This document shows positions 1 to 8,082 of a stretch of 11,114 nt of DNA, one piece after another. The DNA comes from Marinilabiliales bacterium (GTDB taxonomy: Bacteria; Bacteroidota; Bacteroidia; Bacteroidales; F082): NCBI GenBank assembly GCA_002869465.1, contig PKSW01000131.1, positions 1-11,114 of the forward strand. Reading direction: 5' to 3'. The first letter of the stretch is position 1. Each line of letters starts with the position of its first letter. The notes beneath the pieces are model-generated. The model did not search any database, was not told the origin of the DNA, and saw only the letters and a list, made by a program, of their open reading frames with translations. Position numbers and translations under genes: made by a program.

Positions 1-71
1 AGAAAATCCGATTCCTTGTCAGAATCGAAGATCGAATAGTCTTTAAGATCATACGATTTGACCTCAATCAT
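1..71 (-). CDS. 5' end of an unidentified gene, cut by the left window edge
   Basis: An ATG at 71-69 on the minus strand opens a frame that stays free of stops for all 23 complete codons to the edge. It begins MIEVKSYDLKDY and is rich in Asp, Ser and Lys. It starts only 11 bp after the stop codon of the E3 gene and on the same strand, so it could be the next gene of the pyruvate dehydrogenase operon. No domain can be recognised from so few residues and there is no signal peptide. A frame this short can be open by chance; the position right after an operon gene is the main support. Confidence 0.5.
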   Translation of the reverse strand, partial: MIEVKSYDLKDYSIFDSDKESDF

Positions 72-82
72 TTAAAAGTAAT

Positions 83-1435
83 TTATTTATGGATGGCTTT
101 GTCAACAGCTTCAAACCCGGCCTCCATAAATACTTCAGATATGGTAGGATGCGCATGAACCGTTTGCGCGATATCATATATAGTAGATTCGAGCTGAATA
201 TATGCCGATGCTTCCGCGATCATATCTGTGGCATGCGGTGCAACAATCTGAACACCCAGCACTTCACCATATTTATTATCCGATAAAATACGCACGAATC
301 CTTCGTTGGTACCTTCTGTCATTGCTTTTCCATTAGCCGATAACGGAAATTCGCTCACTTTGTAATCATCTCCACGTTCTTTCAACTCTGGTTCAGTATA
401 ACCAATCTGTGCCATTTCAGGAATGGAGTACATATTGATCGGATATTTTTTTAAATCCAGTTTTTGTTTCACGCCCTTGATCTTATTAACTACGTGCATT
501 CCTTGCGCCGAACCAATATGTGCAAAACGACTCTTCCCGTTTACATCACCCACCGCATATACCTTACTTACGGATGTCTGGCAGTCTTCATCGGTTTTGA
601 TGAAATCATTGTCAAAATCAATATCAATATCCATAGCTGGGATGATGGCTTTGCGAGGACTTGCATTAATAAGCATCTCGCATTTGATGCTTTCCCCATT
701 CACTTCGATTTTGTTGTTGGAATATCCTTTTACAAGATCAGACAGGGATGTATTGTAAATAATTTCTATTTTTTCTTTCTTAAACGTCTTTTTCAGATAT
801 TCAAATAAGTAGGGGTCGGCAAGAGGAATCAAATTGTCAGAAGGTGATACAAGGGTAACTTTCTTACCCATGGTTTCAAATAACTGGGCCAGTTCAACAG
901 CGACGGCATCATGACCAGCGACTACTATATGTTCCGGAATTTCCCTGTCTGTGAATAAGTCATTCACATCCACCAAAACATCTATTGATTTTTCAGGCTT
1001 GGGTGAGTTGGCACCTGTGGCAATAATGATATTGTCTGCTTCCAGGCTTCTGTTTTCAACGGTTACAGTGTTCTTGGAAGTGATCTTTGCTTCCCCTTTA
1101 ATAATCTCTACACCATTTTTTTTCAACAGGAATTCAACACCACTTGTGAGCCTGGTTACAATCGTATCTGCTCTTTTTACGGCTTTTGAATAATTAAAAG
1201 TAATGCTCTTCTTATCGATGCCGTCAATGCCAAATTTAGATGCATCTTTGGATATACGCCTGAATAATTTCGCGCTTTCAATAAGCGCTTTTGAAGGAAT
1301 ACACCCCCAGTTGAGGCACATGCCCCCGATTTTACCTTTTTCGATAATGGCGGTTTTCAGTCCCACCTGTCCGGCTCTGATGGCAGCCACATAACCTGCA
1401 GGTCCCGAGCCTATAATAATTACGTCAAATTTCAT
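83..1435 (-). CDS. lpdA: Dihydrolipoyl dehydrogenase (E3), with an altered NAD-binding motif
   Basis: Flavoprotein E3 component (EC 1.8.1.4 by family), which reoxidises the dihydrolipoyl group of E2 and passes electrons through FAD to NAD+. The 450-residue length is slightly short for the family. Visible parts are the FAD-binding GSGPAG at 9-14, the redox disulfide C40-LNWG-C45 followed by IPSKAL, the ATG at 139-141, the second FAD motif with GD at 296-297, and the C-terminal HAHPTISE with catalytic base H429 and E434. Oddly, the second Rossmann motif, normally GxGxxG, reads G174-H-D176-A-V-A179, and the acidic residue expected at the end of the next strand is S197. The disulfide and His/Glu pair are intact, so this is not a simple pseudogene. 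It is the last enzyme gene of the E1-E2-E3 operon, 39 bp after E2. The start is the ATG giving MKFDVIIIG, directly at the FAD fold. Naming is confident; the cofactor is less certain. Confidence 0.93.
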   Translation of the reverse strand: MKFDVIIIGSGPAGYVAAIRAGQVGLKTAIIEKGKIGGMCLNWGCIPSKALIESAKLFRRISKDASKFGIDGIDKKSITFNYSKAVKRADTIVTRLTSGVEFLLKKNGVEIIKGEAKITSKNTVTVENRSLEADNIIIATGANSPKPEKSIDVLVDVNDLFTDREIPEHIVVAGHDAVAVELAQLFETMGKKVTLVSPSDNLIPLADPYLFEYLKKTFKKEKIEIIYNTSLSDLVKGYSNNKIEVNGESIKCEMLINASPRKAIIPAMDIDIDFDNDFIKTDEDCQTSVSKVYAVGDVNGKSRFAHIGSAQGMHVVNKIKGVKQKLDLKKYPINMYSIPEMAQIGYTEPELKERGDDYKVSEFPLSANGKAMTEGTNEGFVRILSDNKYGEVLGVQIVAPHATDMIAEASAYIQLESTIYDIAQTVHAHPTISEVFMEAGFEAVDKAIHK

Positions 1436-1453
1436 GCGTCGTATTTTTTAATC

Positions 1454-1469
1454 GACTTATTGTTAAGTC
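1454..1469 (-). other. Small perfect hairpin between the E2 and E3 genes
   Basis: GACTTA and TAAGTC form a 6-bp perfect inverted repeat around a 4-nt loop in the 39-bp E2/E3 gap. In the transcript direction it is followed by an A-rich stretch, not a U-run, so it does not look like a terminator. It could be an mRNA processing or stability element, or chance in AT-rich DNA. Confidence 0.25.
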
Positions 1470-1474
1470 AATAT

Positions 1475-2764
1475 TTATTCCATTACTAAAGTTACCGGAT
1501 CAGCCAGATAACCCATAATTGTATTTAAAAAGCGGCTTACTTCACCACCATCCACAATACGGTGGTCAACGGTTAATGATAGCGGCAGCACCAGTCCAAT
1601 ATCAAGCGCATCATTTTTAACTACGGGCTGTTTACTTATCCGGCCAACGCCTAAAATACCAGCCTGTGGATAATTGATCACCGGAACAGCATATTTCCCA
1701 CCAATAGAACCATAACTGGTGATGGTGAACGTGCCATCTTTAAAATCTTCCATCGTCAGTTTTCCATCACGTGCCTTTTCAGAAAGGCTCTGGATTTGGG
1801 AGGCGATTTCCTTGATACTTAATTTATCAGCATTTCTGATCACCGGCACCACAAGTCCTTTGTCCGTGTCAACCGCCAGGCCGATATTATAGTATCTCTT
1901 ATACAGCATGTTGTCATTTTCGGTATCCATTTCAGAATTTAATGACTTGTGCTTTTTCAAAGCATACGTAACGGCTTTTATGATAAACGCTAAATAGGTA
2001 AGTTTCACGCCTTCAGCGGCATATCGGTCTTTGTATTGTTTACGAACCCTATCCAGTTCACCAATTTCCACATCATCAAAAATAGACATGTGAGCCGCAT
2101 TGTGCTTGCTCTGAATCATATTTTTGGCAATGGTTTTCCTGATCTGTGTTAAGGGTTCAACATCAACATGATTTTGTGTTTCCGTCGGTGCAGTCTGAGT
2201 CGATGATGTTGGATGTTTGGTTCTGCTTTTTGAGAAATTCAGGATGTCATCTTTTGTCACCCTTCCCGCAGGCCCGGTTCCCTTCACATCGTTGATGTCG
2301 ATGCCCATGTCTTTGGCCATAGCTCTTGAAACAGGGGTAGCCCTGACTTTCTTTTTCACGGTTTCCTCAGTTGAGCCAGACGTACTCATTCCTTCGGCAC
2401 TGCCGGATAAAATGGCACTGCTTCCTGCTATTTCCAAAGTACCGACAACACCAGCGCCTTCTTCTTCAACAGCTTCCATATCTGAGCCTTTTTCTACTTC
2501 TTTTACTGCATCTTCCCCGGCAACTCCTTCAATTTCAATTTCAACCAGTGCGTCGCCAACATTAATCGTTTCGCCTGCTTTTCCAAAAAGTGCAGAAATG
2601 GTTCCTGTTTTAGGCGACGGAATCTCAGCGACTACTTTATCAGTTTCCATGGTCACCAACAGGTCACCTGATTCAACTTTCTGACCTTTCTTAACAAGCC
2701 ATTCAACGATGGTTCCTTCTTCGAGGCCTTCGCCAATATCAGGGAAGTTAAAAATATATTTCAT
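1475..2764 (-). CDS. Dihydrolipoamide acyltransferase (E2) of a 2-oxoacid dehydrogenase complex
   Basis: Core E2 subunit (429 aa), which carries the acyl group on a swinging lipoyl arm and transfers it to CoA; probably the acetyltransferase of pyruvate dehydrogenase. Domain order: one lipoyl domain (about 1-78, lipoylated K43 in METDKVVAEIP); a flexible linker (about 80-138) rich in Gly, Ser and Glu, not the common Ala-Pro type; a peripheral-subunit-binding domain (about 141-177, with TPVSRAMAKDMGID and GTGPAGRVTKDDI); a second linker (178-200); and the catalytic domain (about 201-429) with the active-site motif DHRIVDGG, H401 being the catalytic base. The ATG lies 2 nt after the E1 beta stop (TAG-CC-ATG), so translation is probably coupled. 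Pyruvate and branched-chain complexes share this architecture, and sequence reading alone does not settle the substrate. Part of the four-gene complex operon. Confidence 0.93.
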   Translation of the reverse strand: MKYIFNFPDIGEGLEEGTIVEWLVKKGQKVESGDLLVTMETDKVVAEIPSPKTGTISALFGKAGETINVGDALVEIEIEGVAGEDAVKEVEKGSDMEAVEEEGAGVVGTLEIAGSSAILSGSAEGMSTSGSTEETVKKKVRATPVSRAMAKDMGIDINDVKGTGPAGRVTKDDILNFSKSRTKHPTSSTQTAPTETQNHVDVEPLTQIRKTIAKNMIQSKHNAAHMSIFDDVEIGELDRVRKQYKDRYAAEGVKLTYLAFIIKAVTYALKKHKSLNSEMDTENDNMLYKRYYNIGLAVDTDKGLVVPVIRNADKLSIKEIASQIQSLSEKARDGKLTMEDFKDGTFTITSYGSIGGKYAVPVINYPQAGILGVGRISKQPVVKNDALDIGLVLPLSLTVDHRIVDGGEVSRFLNTIMGYLADPVTLVME

Positions 2765-2766
2765 GG

Positions 2767-3744
2767 CTAATATTTTACTGTTTTTTCAATTTCATAAAAA
2801 ATCTTCTCACCGGATTGCATGTAATGATGCTCACCTTTTGCCAACGGAACGATCGTATCGAAACCGGTTACCCTTTTGGGCGGTGCTTCGAGGTGTAAGA
2901 AAGCGTCTTCATTGATTATCTGTGTGATTTCGGATGCCACACCGAAACTACGCGGACTTTCCGTAACTGTGATGATCCGTCCTGTTTTACGAACGGATTC
3001 AGCAATCGTATCCCTGTCAATCGGGTAAATGGACCTGAGGTCGATCAGTTCAACGGAAATACCGGCTTCTTTGGCCAATACCATCGCTTTTTGAACTTCT
3101 CTGATCATGGCGCCATAGGCCACTACGGTTACATCGGTACCTTTGGCAAGTACATTGGCTTTTCCAAATGGAATAGAGAATTTTTCTTCGGGAACTTCCT
3201 GTTTAATGGCACGGTAAATTCGTTTGGGTTCCATATAAATTACCGTGTCATTGCTTTCAATAGCTGTTATCAACAAGCCTTTTGCATCGTGTGGTGTAGA
3301 TGGAATAACCACTTTGACACCGGGGATCTGGGCATAAATAGCTTCAGTACTTTCCGAGTGATGCTCCAGTGCATTAATTCCGCCACCGTATGGCATCCTG
3401 ATGACTATGGGCATCGGGTATTTGCCCCGTGATCTGTTACGCATACGTGCGGCATGTGAAATGATCTGGTTAAAACCGGGATAAGTAAATCCCGAAAATT
3501 GCATTTCTATTACAGGCCTAAGTCCGGCGGCAGCCATGCCAACAGCAGTTCCCACCAATCCTGACTCGGCAAGTGGTGAGTCGAACACACGATCAGCACC
3601 ATATTTCTTCTGAAGGCCTTCTGTGATCCTGAACACACCTCCTTCAACTCCAACATCTTCACCGTAAACAATTACGTTGTCGTCTTCTTTTAATTTTATA
3701 TCCAATGCATTGTTAATTGCATTCACCATGTTCATTATTTTCAT
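2767..3744 (-). CDS. pdhB: 2-oxoacid (probably pyruvate) dehydrogenase E1 component, beta subunit
   Basis: Beta subunit of the thiamine-diphosphate E1 heterotetramer, which decarboxylates the 2-oxoacid and acylates the E2 lipoyl group. I place the start at the ATG at 3744 (MKIMNMVNAI), giving 325 aa, the length I recall for Bacillus PdhB. The longer frame from 3762 adds only MEGGKK and overlaps E1 alpha by 22 bp, whereas the 3744 ATG overlaps the E1 alpha stop as ATGA and has AGGAGG 7 nt upstream. Visible family features are GEDVGVEGGVFRITEGL (28-44), DSPLAESG with the ThDP-contacting E60, FGGG-like PYGGG (118-122), the active-site histidines of LEHHSES (H128/H129), and the C-terminal transketolase-like domain with VAYGAM (208-213). 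No membrane segment or insertion is seen. It works with the E1 alpha gene just upstream. Confidence 0.93.
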   Translation of the reverse strand: MKIMNMVNAINNALDIKLKEDDNVIVYGEDVGVEGGVFRITEGLQKKYGADRVFDSPLAESGLVGTAVGMAAAGLRPVIEMQFSGFTYPGFNQIISHAARMRNRSRGKYPMPIVIRMPYGGGINALEHHSESTEAIYAQIPGVKVVIPSTPHDAKGLLITAIESNDTVIYMEPKRIYRAIKQEVPEEKFSIPFGKANVLAKGTDVTVVAYGAMIREVQKAMVLAKEAGISVELIDLRSIYPIDRDTIAESVRKTGRIITVTESPRSFGVASEITQIINEDAFLHLEAPPKRVTGFDTIVPLAKGEHHYMQSGEKIFYEIEKTVKY

Positions 3745-4829
3745 TTTCTTGCCTCCTTCCATTTAAGAAATCTTTCGTAATCGTTTTTCTGTGCAGCCAG
3801 GTCTCCGGGCATATCTTCATAATGATACTGGAAAACATCCTCAACAGGGTAGGGGCCGTAGTTCTCTGCTTCAACAAATTGTCTTTCCACTTCCTTTTTG
3901 TATTGTTCGGCCAGTTTATCTTCTTCTTTATCAGTGAAGAGTTTTTTGCTTTTCAGATATTTCTTCAAGCGTGTCAAAGGATCCGTTTTATCCCATTCCA
4001 TTTCTTCTTCTTTGGTCCTGTATTTCGTTGGGTCGTCAGAAGTGGTGTGTGCGCCTTTCCTGTAGGTAACCGCTTCAATAAGCGTTGGTCCGTTTCCTTC
4101 ACGCGCCTGTTTGGCAGCTTCAGTTAATGCAGCATACATGGCGAAGTAGTCATTTCCGTCTACCTGAATACCTCTAACACCATAAGCTACTGATTTAATT
4201 GCAATGCCATCTGATGCAGTTTGCATTCTGAAAGGTGTGGATATACCATATTGATTATTCTGAACAATGAAAATAACGGGGACATTCCAAACACCGGCAA
4301 AGTTTACTGCCTCATGGAAGTCTCCTTCTGAAGTACCTCCATCGCCTACAAATGCAAAAACAACCTCATCTTTCTTCCGGTATTTTATTTCATATCCAAT
4401 TCCTACACCGTGCAATAGCTGCGAAGCAATGGGTACTGACATAGGCAATACATGGTGCGCATCTTTATATGCAGAACCGTCTTCATAGCCCATAAAATAG
4501 AGGAATACCTCTTTTAAACTCACACCTTTGGCCAGCAGAGCTCCCAATTCGCGGAATGCAGGCACCATCCAGTCTTCTTTCCGCATCACCTGGCCGGCCG
4601 CAATGGCAATGGCTTCCTGACCATAATTGGGTGGATAAGTAAATATTCTTCCCTGGCGCTGATAAGAAACTGTTTGCATATCTGCCGTCCTGGCAAAAAG
4701 CATGTCCTTATAGGCACTAATTATTTTTTCATTGGGGAGATCCGGAAACCATTTCGTGTTTATTACCTTCCCGCTGTTGTCAATCAACCGGAAGGTTTTC
4801 TTTTTTAACGGATCAAATTCTTTAAACAT
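3741..4829 (-). CDS. pdhA: 2-oxoacid (probably pyruvate) dehydrogenase E1 component, alpha subunit
   Basis: Alpha subunit of thiamine-diphosphate E1, which binds the cofactor and decarboxylates the 2-oxoacid together with E1 beta (362 aa, close to Gram-positive PdhA). The ThDP/Mg motif is clear: GDG at 162-164 through NN at 191-192, followed by YGISTP. Other family signatures are QRQGRIFTYPPNYGQEA (57-73), the PAFRELGAL segment (90-98) and the C-terminal loop GAHTTSDDPTKYRTKEEE (259-276). The ThDP-loop histidine is H261. Gram-positive PdhA and branched-chain E1 alpha both resemble parts of it, so pyruvate is favoured by overall likeness and by the pdhABCD-like gene order, not by a diagnostic residue. 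It is the first gene of the operon, about 30 nt downstream of a TAnnTTTG element, and its stop overlaps the start of E1 beta. Confidence 0.93.
   Translation of the reverse strand: MFKEFDPLKKKTFRLIDNSGKVINTKWFPDLPNEKIISAYKDMLFARTADMQTVSYQRQGRIFTYPPNYGQEAIAIAAGQVMRKEDWMVPAFRELGALLAKGVSLKEVFLYFMGYEDGSAYKDAHHVLPMSVPIASQLLHGVGIGYEIKYRKKDEVVFAFVGDGGTSEGDFHEAVNFAGVWNVPVIFIVQNNQYGISTPFRMQTASDGIAIKSVAYGVRGIQVDGNDYFAMYAALTEAAKQAREGNGPTLIEAVTYRKGAHTTSDDPTKYRTKEEEMEWDKTDPLTRLKKYLKSKKLFTDKEEDKLAEQYKKEVERQFVEAENYGPYPVEDVFQYHYEDMPGDLAAQKNDYERFLKWKEARK
3752..3758 (-). promoter_or_regulatory. Shine-Dalgarno sequence for E1 beta
   Basis: The minus strand reads AAGGAGG here, with its 3' end 7 nt before the ATG at 3744. 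It lies inside the last codons of E1 alpha. Together with the ATGA overlap it decides the E1 beta start. Strong Shine-Dalgarno sites are uncommon in Bacteroidota, so part of this match may come from the Lys-Glu-Ala codons. Confidence 0.55.
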
Positions 4830-4867
4830 GTATTCTGTATTAATTTGGACTAATTAAAAATTGAGCG

Positions 4868-4875
4868 CAAAGGTA
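4868..4875 (-). promoter_or_regulatory. -7 promoter element for the dehydrogenase operon
   Basis: The minus strand reads TACCTTTG, a perfect match to the Bacteroidota -7 consensus TAnnTTTG. It would place the transcription start near 4861 and give a leader of about 30 nt before the E1 alpha ATG at 4829. I do not see a TTTG or TTG -33 element at the expected 19-21 bp upstream; that stretch is A-rich. It is the best promoter candidate in the 149-bp gap and would drive all four complex genes. Confidence 0.6.
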
Positions 4876-4919
4876 CAAATTTTTTCCCGATTGAATTTTA
4901 CCCTTACGCGAATAAAATA

Positions 4920-4935
4920 AAACGCTTATACGTTT
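4920..4935 (-). terminator. Weak hairpin with T-rich tail after the TonB receptor gene
   Basis: In the transcript direction AAACG and CGTTT pair around a 6-nt loop, followed by a stretch containing TATTTTATT. The stem is only 5 bp with two G:C pairs, so intrinsic termination would be weak. Its place between the receptor stop and the dehydrogenase promoter is right for a terminator. Confidence 0.25.
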
Positions 4936-4978
4936 AATGTTCATTGGGTTATGCGAAAATATCTCATGTTTTTAGGTG

Positions 4979-7267
4979 CTATAAATCTAATAAAAATTGC
5001 AATGTGAAACTACGTGGGGGCTGAATATCTCCGGGACGACCCATGTATTCTTCGTTAAGCAGGTTTTTCACTATGATGGAAAGCCTTGTTGCGGGAGTAA
5101 ATGCATAAGAAGCACGAAAATCCAATATGATTTGCCCTGTATTATTTTCCTGGCGATATTCTTTTAATCCCGGAAATATTTCAGTTCCAAGAACGGGTTC
5201 TTCAAAAGCTTCATCTATCCGCTCCATAAAGCTTGCGTAAATAGTGCTGAGTCCGAATGAAAATTTACGAACTTCCACATCAATATCTGATTTGAAAGAA
5301 TGACGATACCTGTATTTTAATATATCATTTTCCAGTGTGTCGGAACTTAAATCAACAGGATTCATATAGGTGTATCCTGCAAATAAATTCACGGGTATCT
5401 TTCCGATTAATCCCGCACCCGATATGCCGATCTCGAATCCTGTTATTCTTGCATCTCCGATATTTTGAGATTTAAATCCTATGTCATCTATGGTTGGAAT
5501 TTCAGATGTGTCGGGAGGGTATAACCCGAATATAAATTCGATCATATTATCGTATTCAGTCCAAAAGGCAGCTATATCAACAAAACCCGACCAGTTTTTG
5601 ATAGTAAAACCTTGTTTCAAACCGACTTCTGAACTCCATCCTGTTTCTGATTTTAAATCAGGATTTGGAAAAATATTAACACTTCCCAGATTGGTTGCCG
5701 TGTATTTTTCAGCAATGGAAGGGAAGCGATAACCCTGTCCGAAAGATGCCCTGACAAATGTTTTTTTTGCTGCCTGGTAATTCAAACCCGCTCTTACAAC
5801 TGTTCCCGATTCCTGTTCCGAATTATCAAGTGAATTATATTCCCATCGAAGACCTAAAGATGCTGATAAACGACTGAAGAATTTGTAATCAAGTTGGGTA
5901 TATGCCGCTATATTGGAACTATGGTGATCTCCGTACAAATTTGCTACAGTTGTACCGTATTTTCCTACGAGACCTATGATCCAATTCAACCCATTTATAA
6001 ATTGTTTCTGAAATTGGTATTCCCCATAATAAGATCGGGAAGCATTATTCTTGTCAGGGTCATCTTTAAAACTATTACTTACGTCATAATATCTTGAAAA
6101 GAAGGAATGTTTATTATGGCGTGTGTCGTAATAGGTGATCCAGGGATCTATATTAAACCGGTGACCCGCAGTCGGCGTAACCGTTAAGGGATTTTGCATA
6201 AAGGCACCTGAGTCTGCGTCCAGCCATAGAAAAAAGTCGGATGTGTATTGCCATTGGAGGTTGGTATTCAATCCATATGAAAAGCCTTTTATTTTCTTTG
6301 GACGATGCCGGTACTTAGCATTAAATCTGACCTGTTCATCAAAATTATCGGTTCTGTAGCCCTCATTACTTAAAGCATTGGCCCCTACGACCAGATCGAT
6401 TTCTTTAAATTTTCTTGAATGCGTAAAATTAACACCGCTAAATAATGGATTGGTATCCCACCACCACGAAAGTTCATTCCTTTCAGGTTTTGAATAGATT
6501 CCTGTGTATAAAGAAACGGTTGTGCCGGGCTCAATTCCGGGATAAGCTGTACGAATATTGATCACCCCGTTCAATGCTGAAGAACCGTAAAGTGCAGAGG
6601 AAGCCCCTTTTAATATCTCTACCTGGTCGATATTTTCAACAGGCAAAAAATTCCATTTAACCTCCTCGGTACCTTCTGCAAGTATAGGCAGGTCGTCAAT
6701 GAGCACCATAACCCTGCTGCCTGCTCCATAGCTATAGCCACTGCCACCCCTGATGCTTGCCTGCCCATCCATGATATCCAAACCGGGCACATAATTCAGG
6801 GCACTTTCCATAGTAGGTGCATTGATATTTTGAATGAATGCTGGTTTCATCACTTCGATGGAAACAGTAACATCTGAAATTCGTTGCTCATATTTCCCGG
6901 CAGAAACAACTGCCATATCCAGCAATACAGATGTGCTTTGCAGGCGGATGTTTAGTTCAGTACTATCCTGTTCTTGTAATAAGACCTGTATCTTTTTGGT
7001 TTTGTACCCAAGATAAGAGTATGTGATCTCATGAAGACCGGGTCTTAGTTTTAGTATGTAATTTCCGTAACCGTCAGATGCAATTCCTCCGCTGCTGTCA
7101 ACCAGAATATTCACGCCTGGCAAGCTTTCCTTTGTCATTGAATCGGATACCGTTCCATATACATATGATTCCTGTGAATAGGCTTGATTTGTAAAGAGTG
7201 CATATAATAACACCAGTCCGGTCACATATTTGAGCAGTTGTATGGCATTATCCCTGACCTTCTTCAC
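4979..7267 (-). CDS. TonB-dependent outer-membrane receptor, substrate unknown
   Basis: Outer-membrane beta-barrel importer of 762 aa, energised by TonB/ExbBD. A signal peptide covers about 1-31 (basic start, hydrophobic GLVLLYALF, likely cleavage after the AYS region). A carboxypeptidase-regulatory-like domain follows (about 34-110, with GTVSDSMTKESLPGVNI and YSYLGYKTK). The plug spans about 125-240, with VPGLDI, IRGGSGYSYGAGSR, VLIDDLP and ILKGASSALYGSSALNGVINI. The rest is a barrel with many aromatic alternating strands and NLLNEEYMGRPG close to the end. The start is GTG at 7267: two stops (TAA TGA) lie a few codons upstream in frame, and no in-frame Met comes early enough to keep the signal peptide. 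It follows the type IX cargo gene after 29 nt, so the two are probably co-transcribed. No SusD-like partner is present, which argues against a polysaccharide system. Iron complexes, cobalamin or another small ligand are possible; the sequence does not say. Confidence 0.92.
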   Translation of the reverse strand: MKKVRDNAIQLLKYVTGLVLLYALFTNQAYSQESYVYGTVSDSMTKESLPGVNILVDSSGGIASDGYGNYILKLRPGLHEITYSYLGYKTKKIQVLLQEQDSTELNIRLQSTSVLLDMAVVSAGKYEQRISDVTVSIEVMKPAFIQNINAPTMESALNYVPGLDIMDGQASIRGGSGYSYGAGSRVMVLIDDLPILAEGTEEVKWNFLPVENIDQVEILKGASSALYGSSALNGVINIRTAYPGIEPGTTVSLYTGIYSKPERNELSWWWDTNPLFSGVNFTHSRKFKEIDLVVGANALSNEGYRTDNFDEQVRFNAKYRHRPKKIKGFSYGLNTNLQWQYTSDFFLWLDADSGAFMQNPLTVTPTAGHRFNIDPWITYYDTRHNKHSFFSRYYDVSNSFKDDPDKNNASRSYYGEYQFQKQFINGLNWIIGLVGKYGTTVANLYGDHHSSNIAAYTQLDYKFFSRLSASLGLRWEYNSLDNSEQESGTVVRAGLNYQAAKKTFVRASFGQGYRFPSIAEKYTATNLGSVNIFPNPDLKSETGWSSEVGLKQGFTIKNWSGFVDIAAFWTEYDNMIEFIFGLYPPDTSEIPTIDDIGFKSQNIGDARITGFEIGISGAGLIGKIPVNLFAGYTYMNPVDLSSDTLENDILKYRYRHSFKSDIDVEVRKFSFGLSTIYASFMERIDEAFEEPVLGTEIFPGLKEYRQENNTGQIILDFRASYAFTPATRLSIIVKNLLNEEYMGRPGDIQPPRSFTLQFLLDL

Positions 7268-7296
7268 CTGTGTAAAAGATTCAATTCATTAAGAAC

Positions 7297-8055
7297 TTAA
7301 AATGATTTCCGTATGAGCCTTGTAACTTTTTTCTCACCTGAAGTTACTTTTAATAAATATGTTCCCTGAGGTAACTGTGAACCGTCGATGCGATAAGTGT
7401 TACTTTGGATAGGCGCAACAAAATCTTTGCTGATCAAATGGCTTCCAATTATTGAGAATATTTCAACATTTACAGGTTCATTGCTCTTATCAGGTAGCTC
7501 AAATGAAATTTCATTCTGGAATGGATTAGGCCAAACATTGATGGCGAGGGAATTTTCCTGGTAAACTTCGATACCATCCGGATCCCAGGTGACTTTTAAT
7601 GAAATTGATGTCGAGTCGACCACCTGTGTTGCATATACCGGATTTCCTAAAAAATTAATATAGACATCAACTACGATCTTTAAAGGAAAACTACCCGTCT
7701 CATCGCTAATACCTGACAGCAATACGCAATAATAGGTCCCGACCATAAACACGCTGTCAGTGGCATTGGTCTGCCATGTTATACCAGGAGGTAAATTCGT
7801 AACGTCCACTATTTTTAAGTGATGCAGCGGAATAATTTGATCATTCCAATCGTACTCCGGAGGAGCAATGATGGTAAATTCCTGGCTGTATTCTTTTCCG
7901 ATGATCCCGTTCGGAAGAACAGCCGGACAAACTTCGCCGTTGTTTTCAGGGTCAGGGCATGTGGTCTCATCTCCGGGTGTGCATTGGCCATAATTTAATT
8001 CAGGATTCATCATGAAAAAACACACGGTTATGATCAGTGTAATGATTGATTTCAT
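7297..8055 (-). CDS. Secreted protein with type IX secretion C-terminal sorting domain
   Basis: Predicted extracellular or surface-attached protein of 252 aa. The start is the ATG at 8055, which directly gives a good signal peptide (MKSIITLIITVCFFMM, cleavage near YGQ); a TTG 30 bp upstream only adds residues before it. The mature N-terminus has cysteines at 25, 33 and 43, plus C100, enough for two disulfides. A middle Ig-like region includes LPPGITWQTN (98 bp-scale position about residue 88) and FMVGTYYC, reminiscent of putative Ig domains in Bacteroidota surface proteins. The last ~80 residues form the Por_Secre_tail type sorting domain: INVWPNPFQNEISFEL, VEIFSIIGSHLISK, LPQGTYLLKVTSGEKKVTRL. 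This tail is removed or anchored during export in known systems. It has its own promoter and leads into the TonB receptor gene 29 nt downstream, so it may assist that receptor. No enzymatic motif is visible; function unknown. Confidence 0.85.
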   Translation of the reverse strand: MKSIITLIITVCFFMMNPELNYGQCTPGDETTCPDPENNGEVCPAVLPNGIIGKEYSQEFTIIAPPEYDWNDQIIPLHHLKIVDVTNLPPGITWQTNATDSVFMVGTYYCVLLSGISDETGSFPLKIVVDVYINFLGNPVYATQVVDSTSISLKVTWDPDGIEVYQENSLAINVWPNPFQNEISFELPDKSNEPVNVEIFSIIGSHLISKDFVAPIQSNTYRIDGSQLPQGTYLLKVTSGEKKVTRLIRKSF

Positions 8056-8082
8056 AGCTATTGTTGGTTGGTGATTAAAAAC

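Noticed and set aside
2217..2684. Long open frame on the plus strand opposite the E2 gene
   Set aside because: It lies entirely within the E2 coding region, is Ser/Pro/Ala-rich as expected from the antisense of a Gly/Glu/Ser linker, and has no recognisable domain or promoter.
3717..4127. 136-codon plus-strand frame opposite the E1 alpha / E1 beta junction
   Set aside because: Phe-rich product typical of the antisense of Lys/Glu-rich coding sequence; both genes beneath it are well supported.
1475..4829. Branched-chain 2-oxoacid dehydrogenase as the primary name
   Set aside because: Not excluded, but the E1 subunits look more like Gram-positive PdhA/PdhB in overall sequence and length, and the gene order matches pdhABCD. 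I kept pyruvate as the likely substrate with this caveat.
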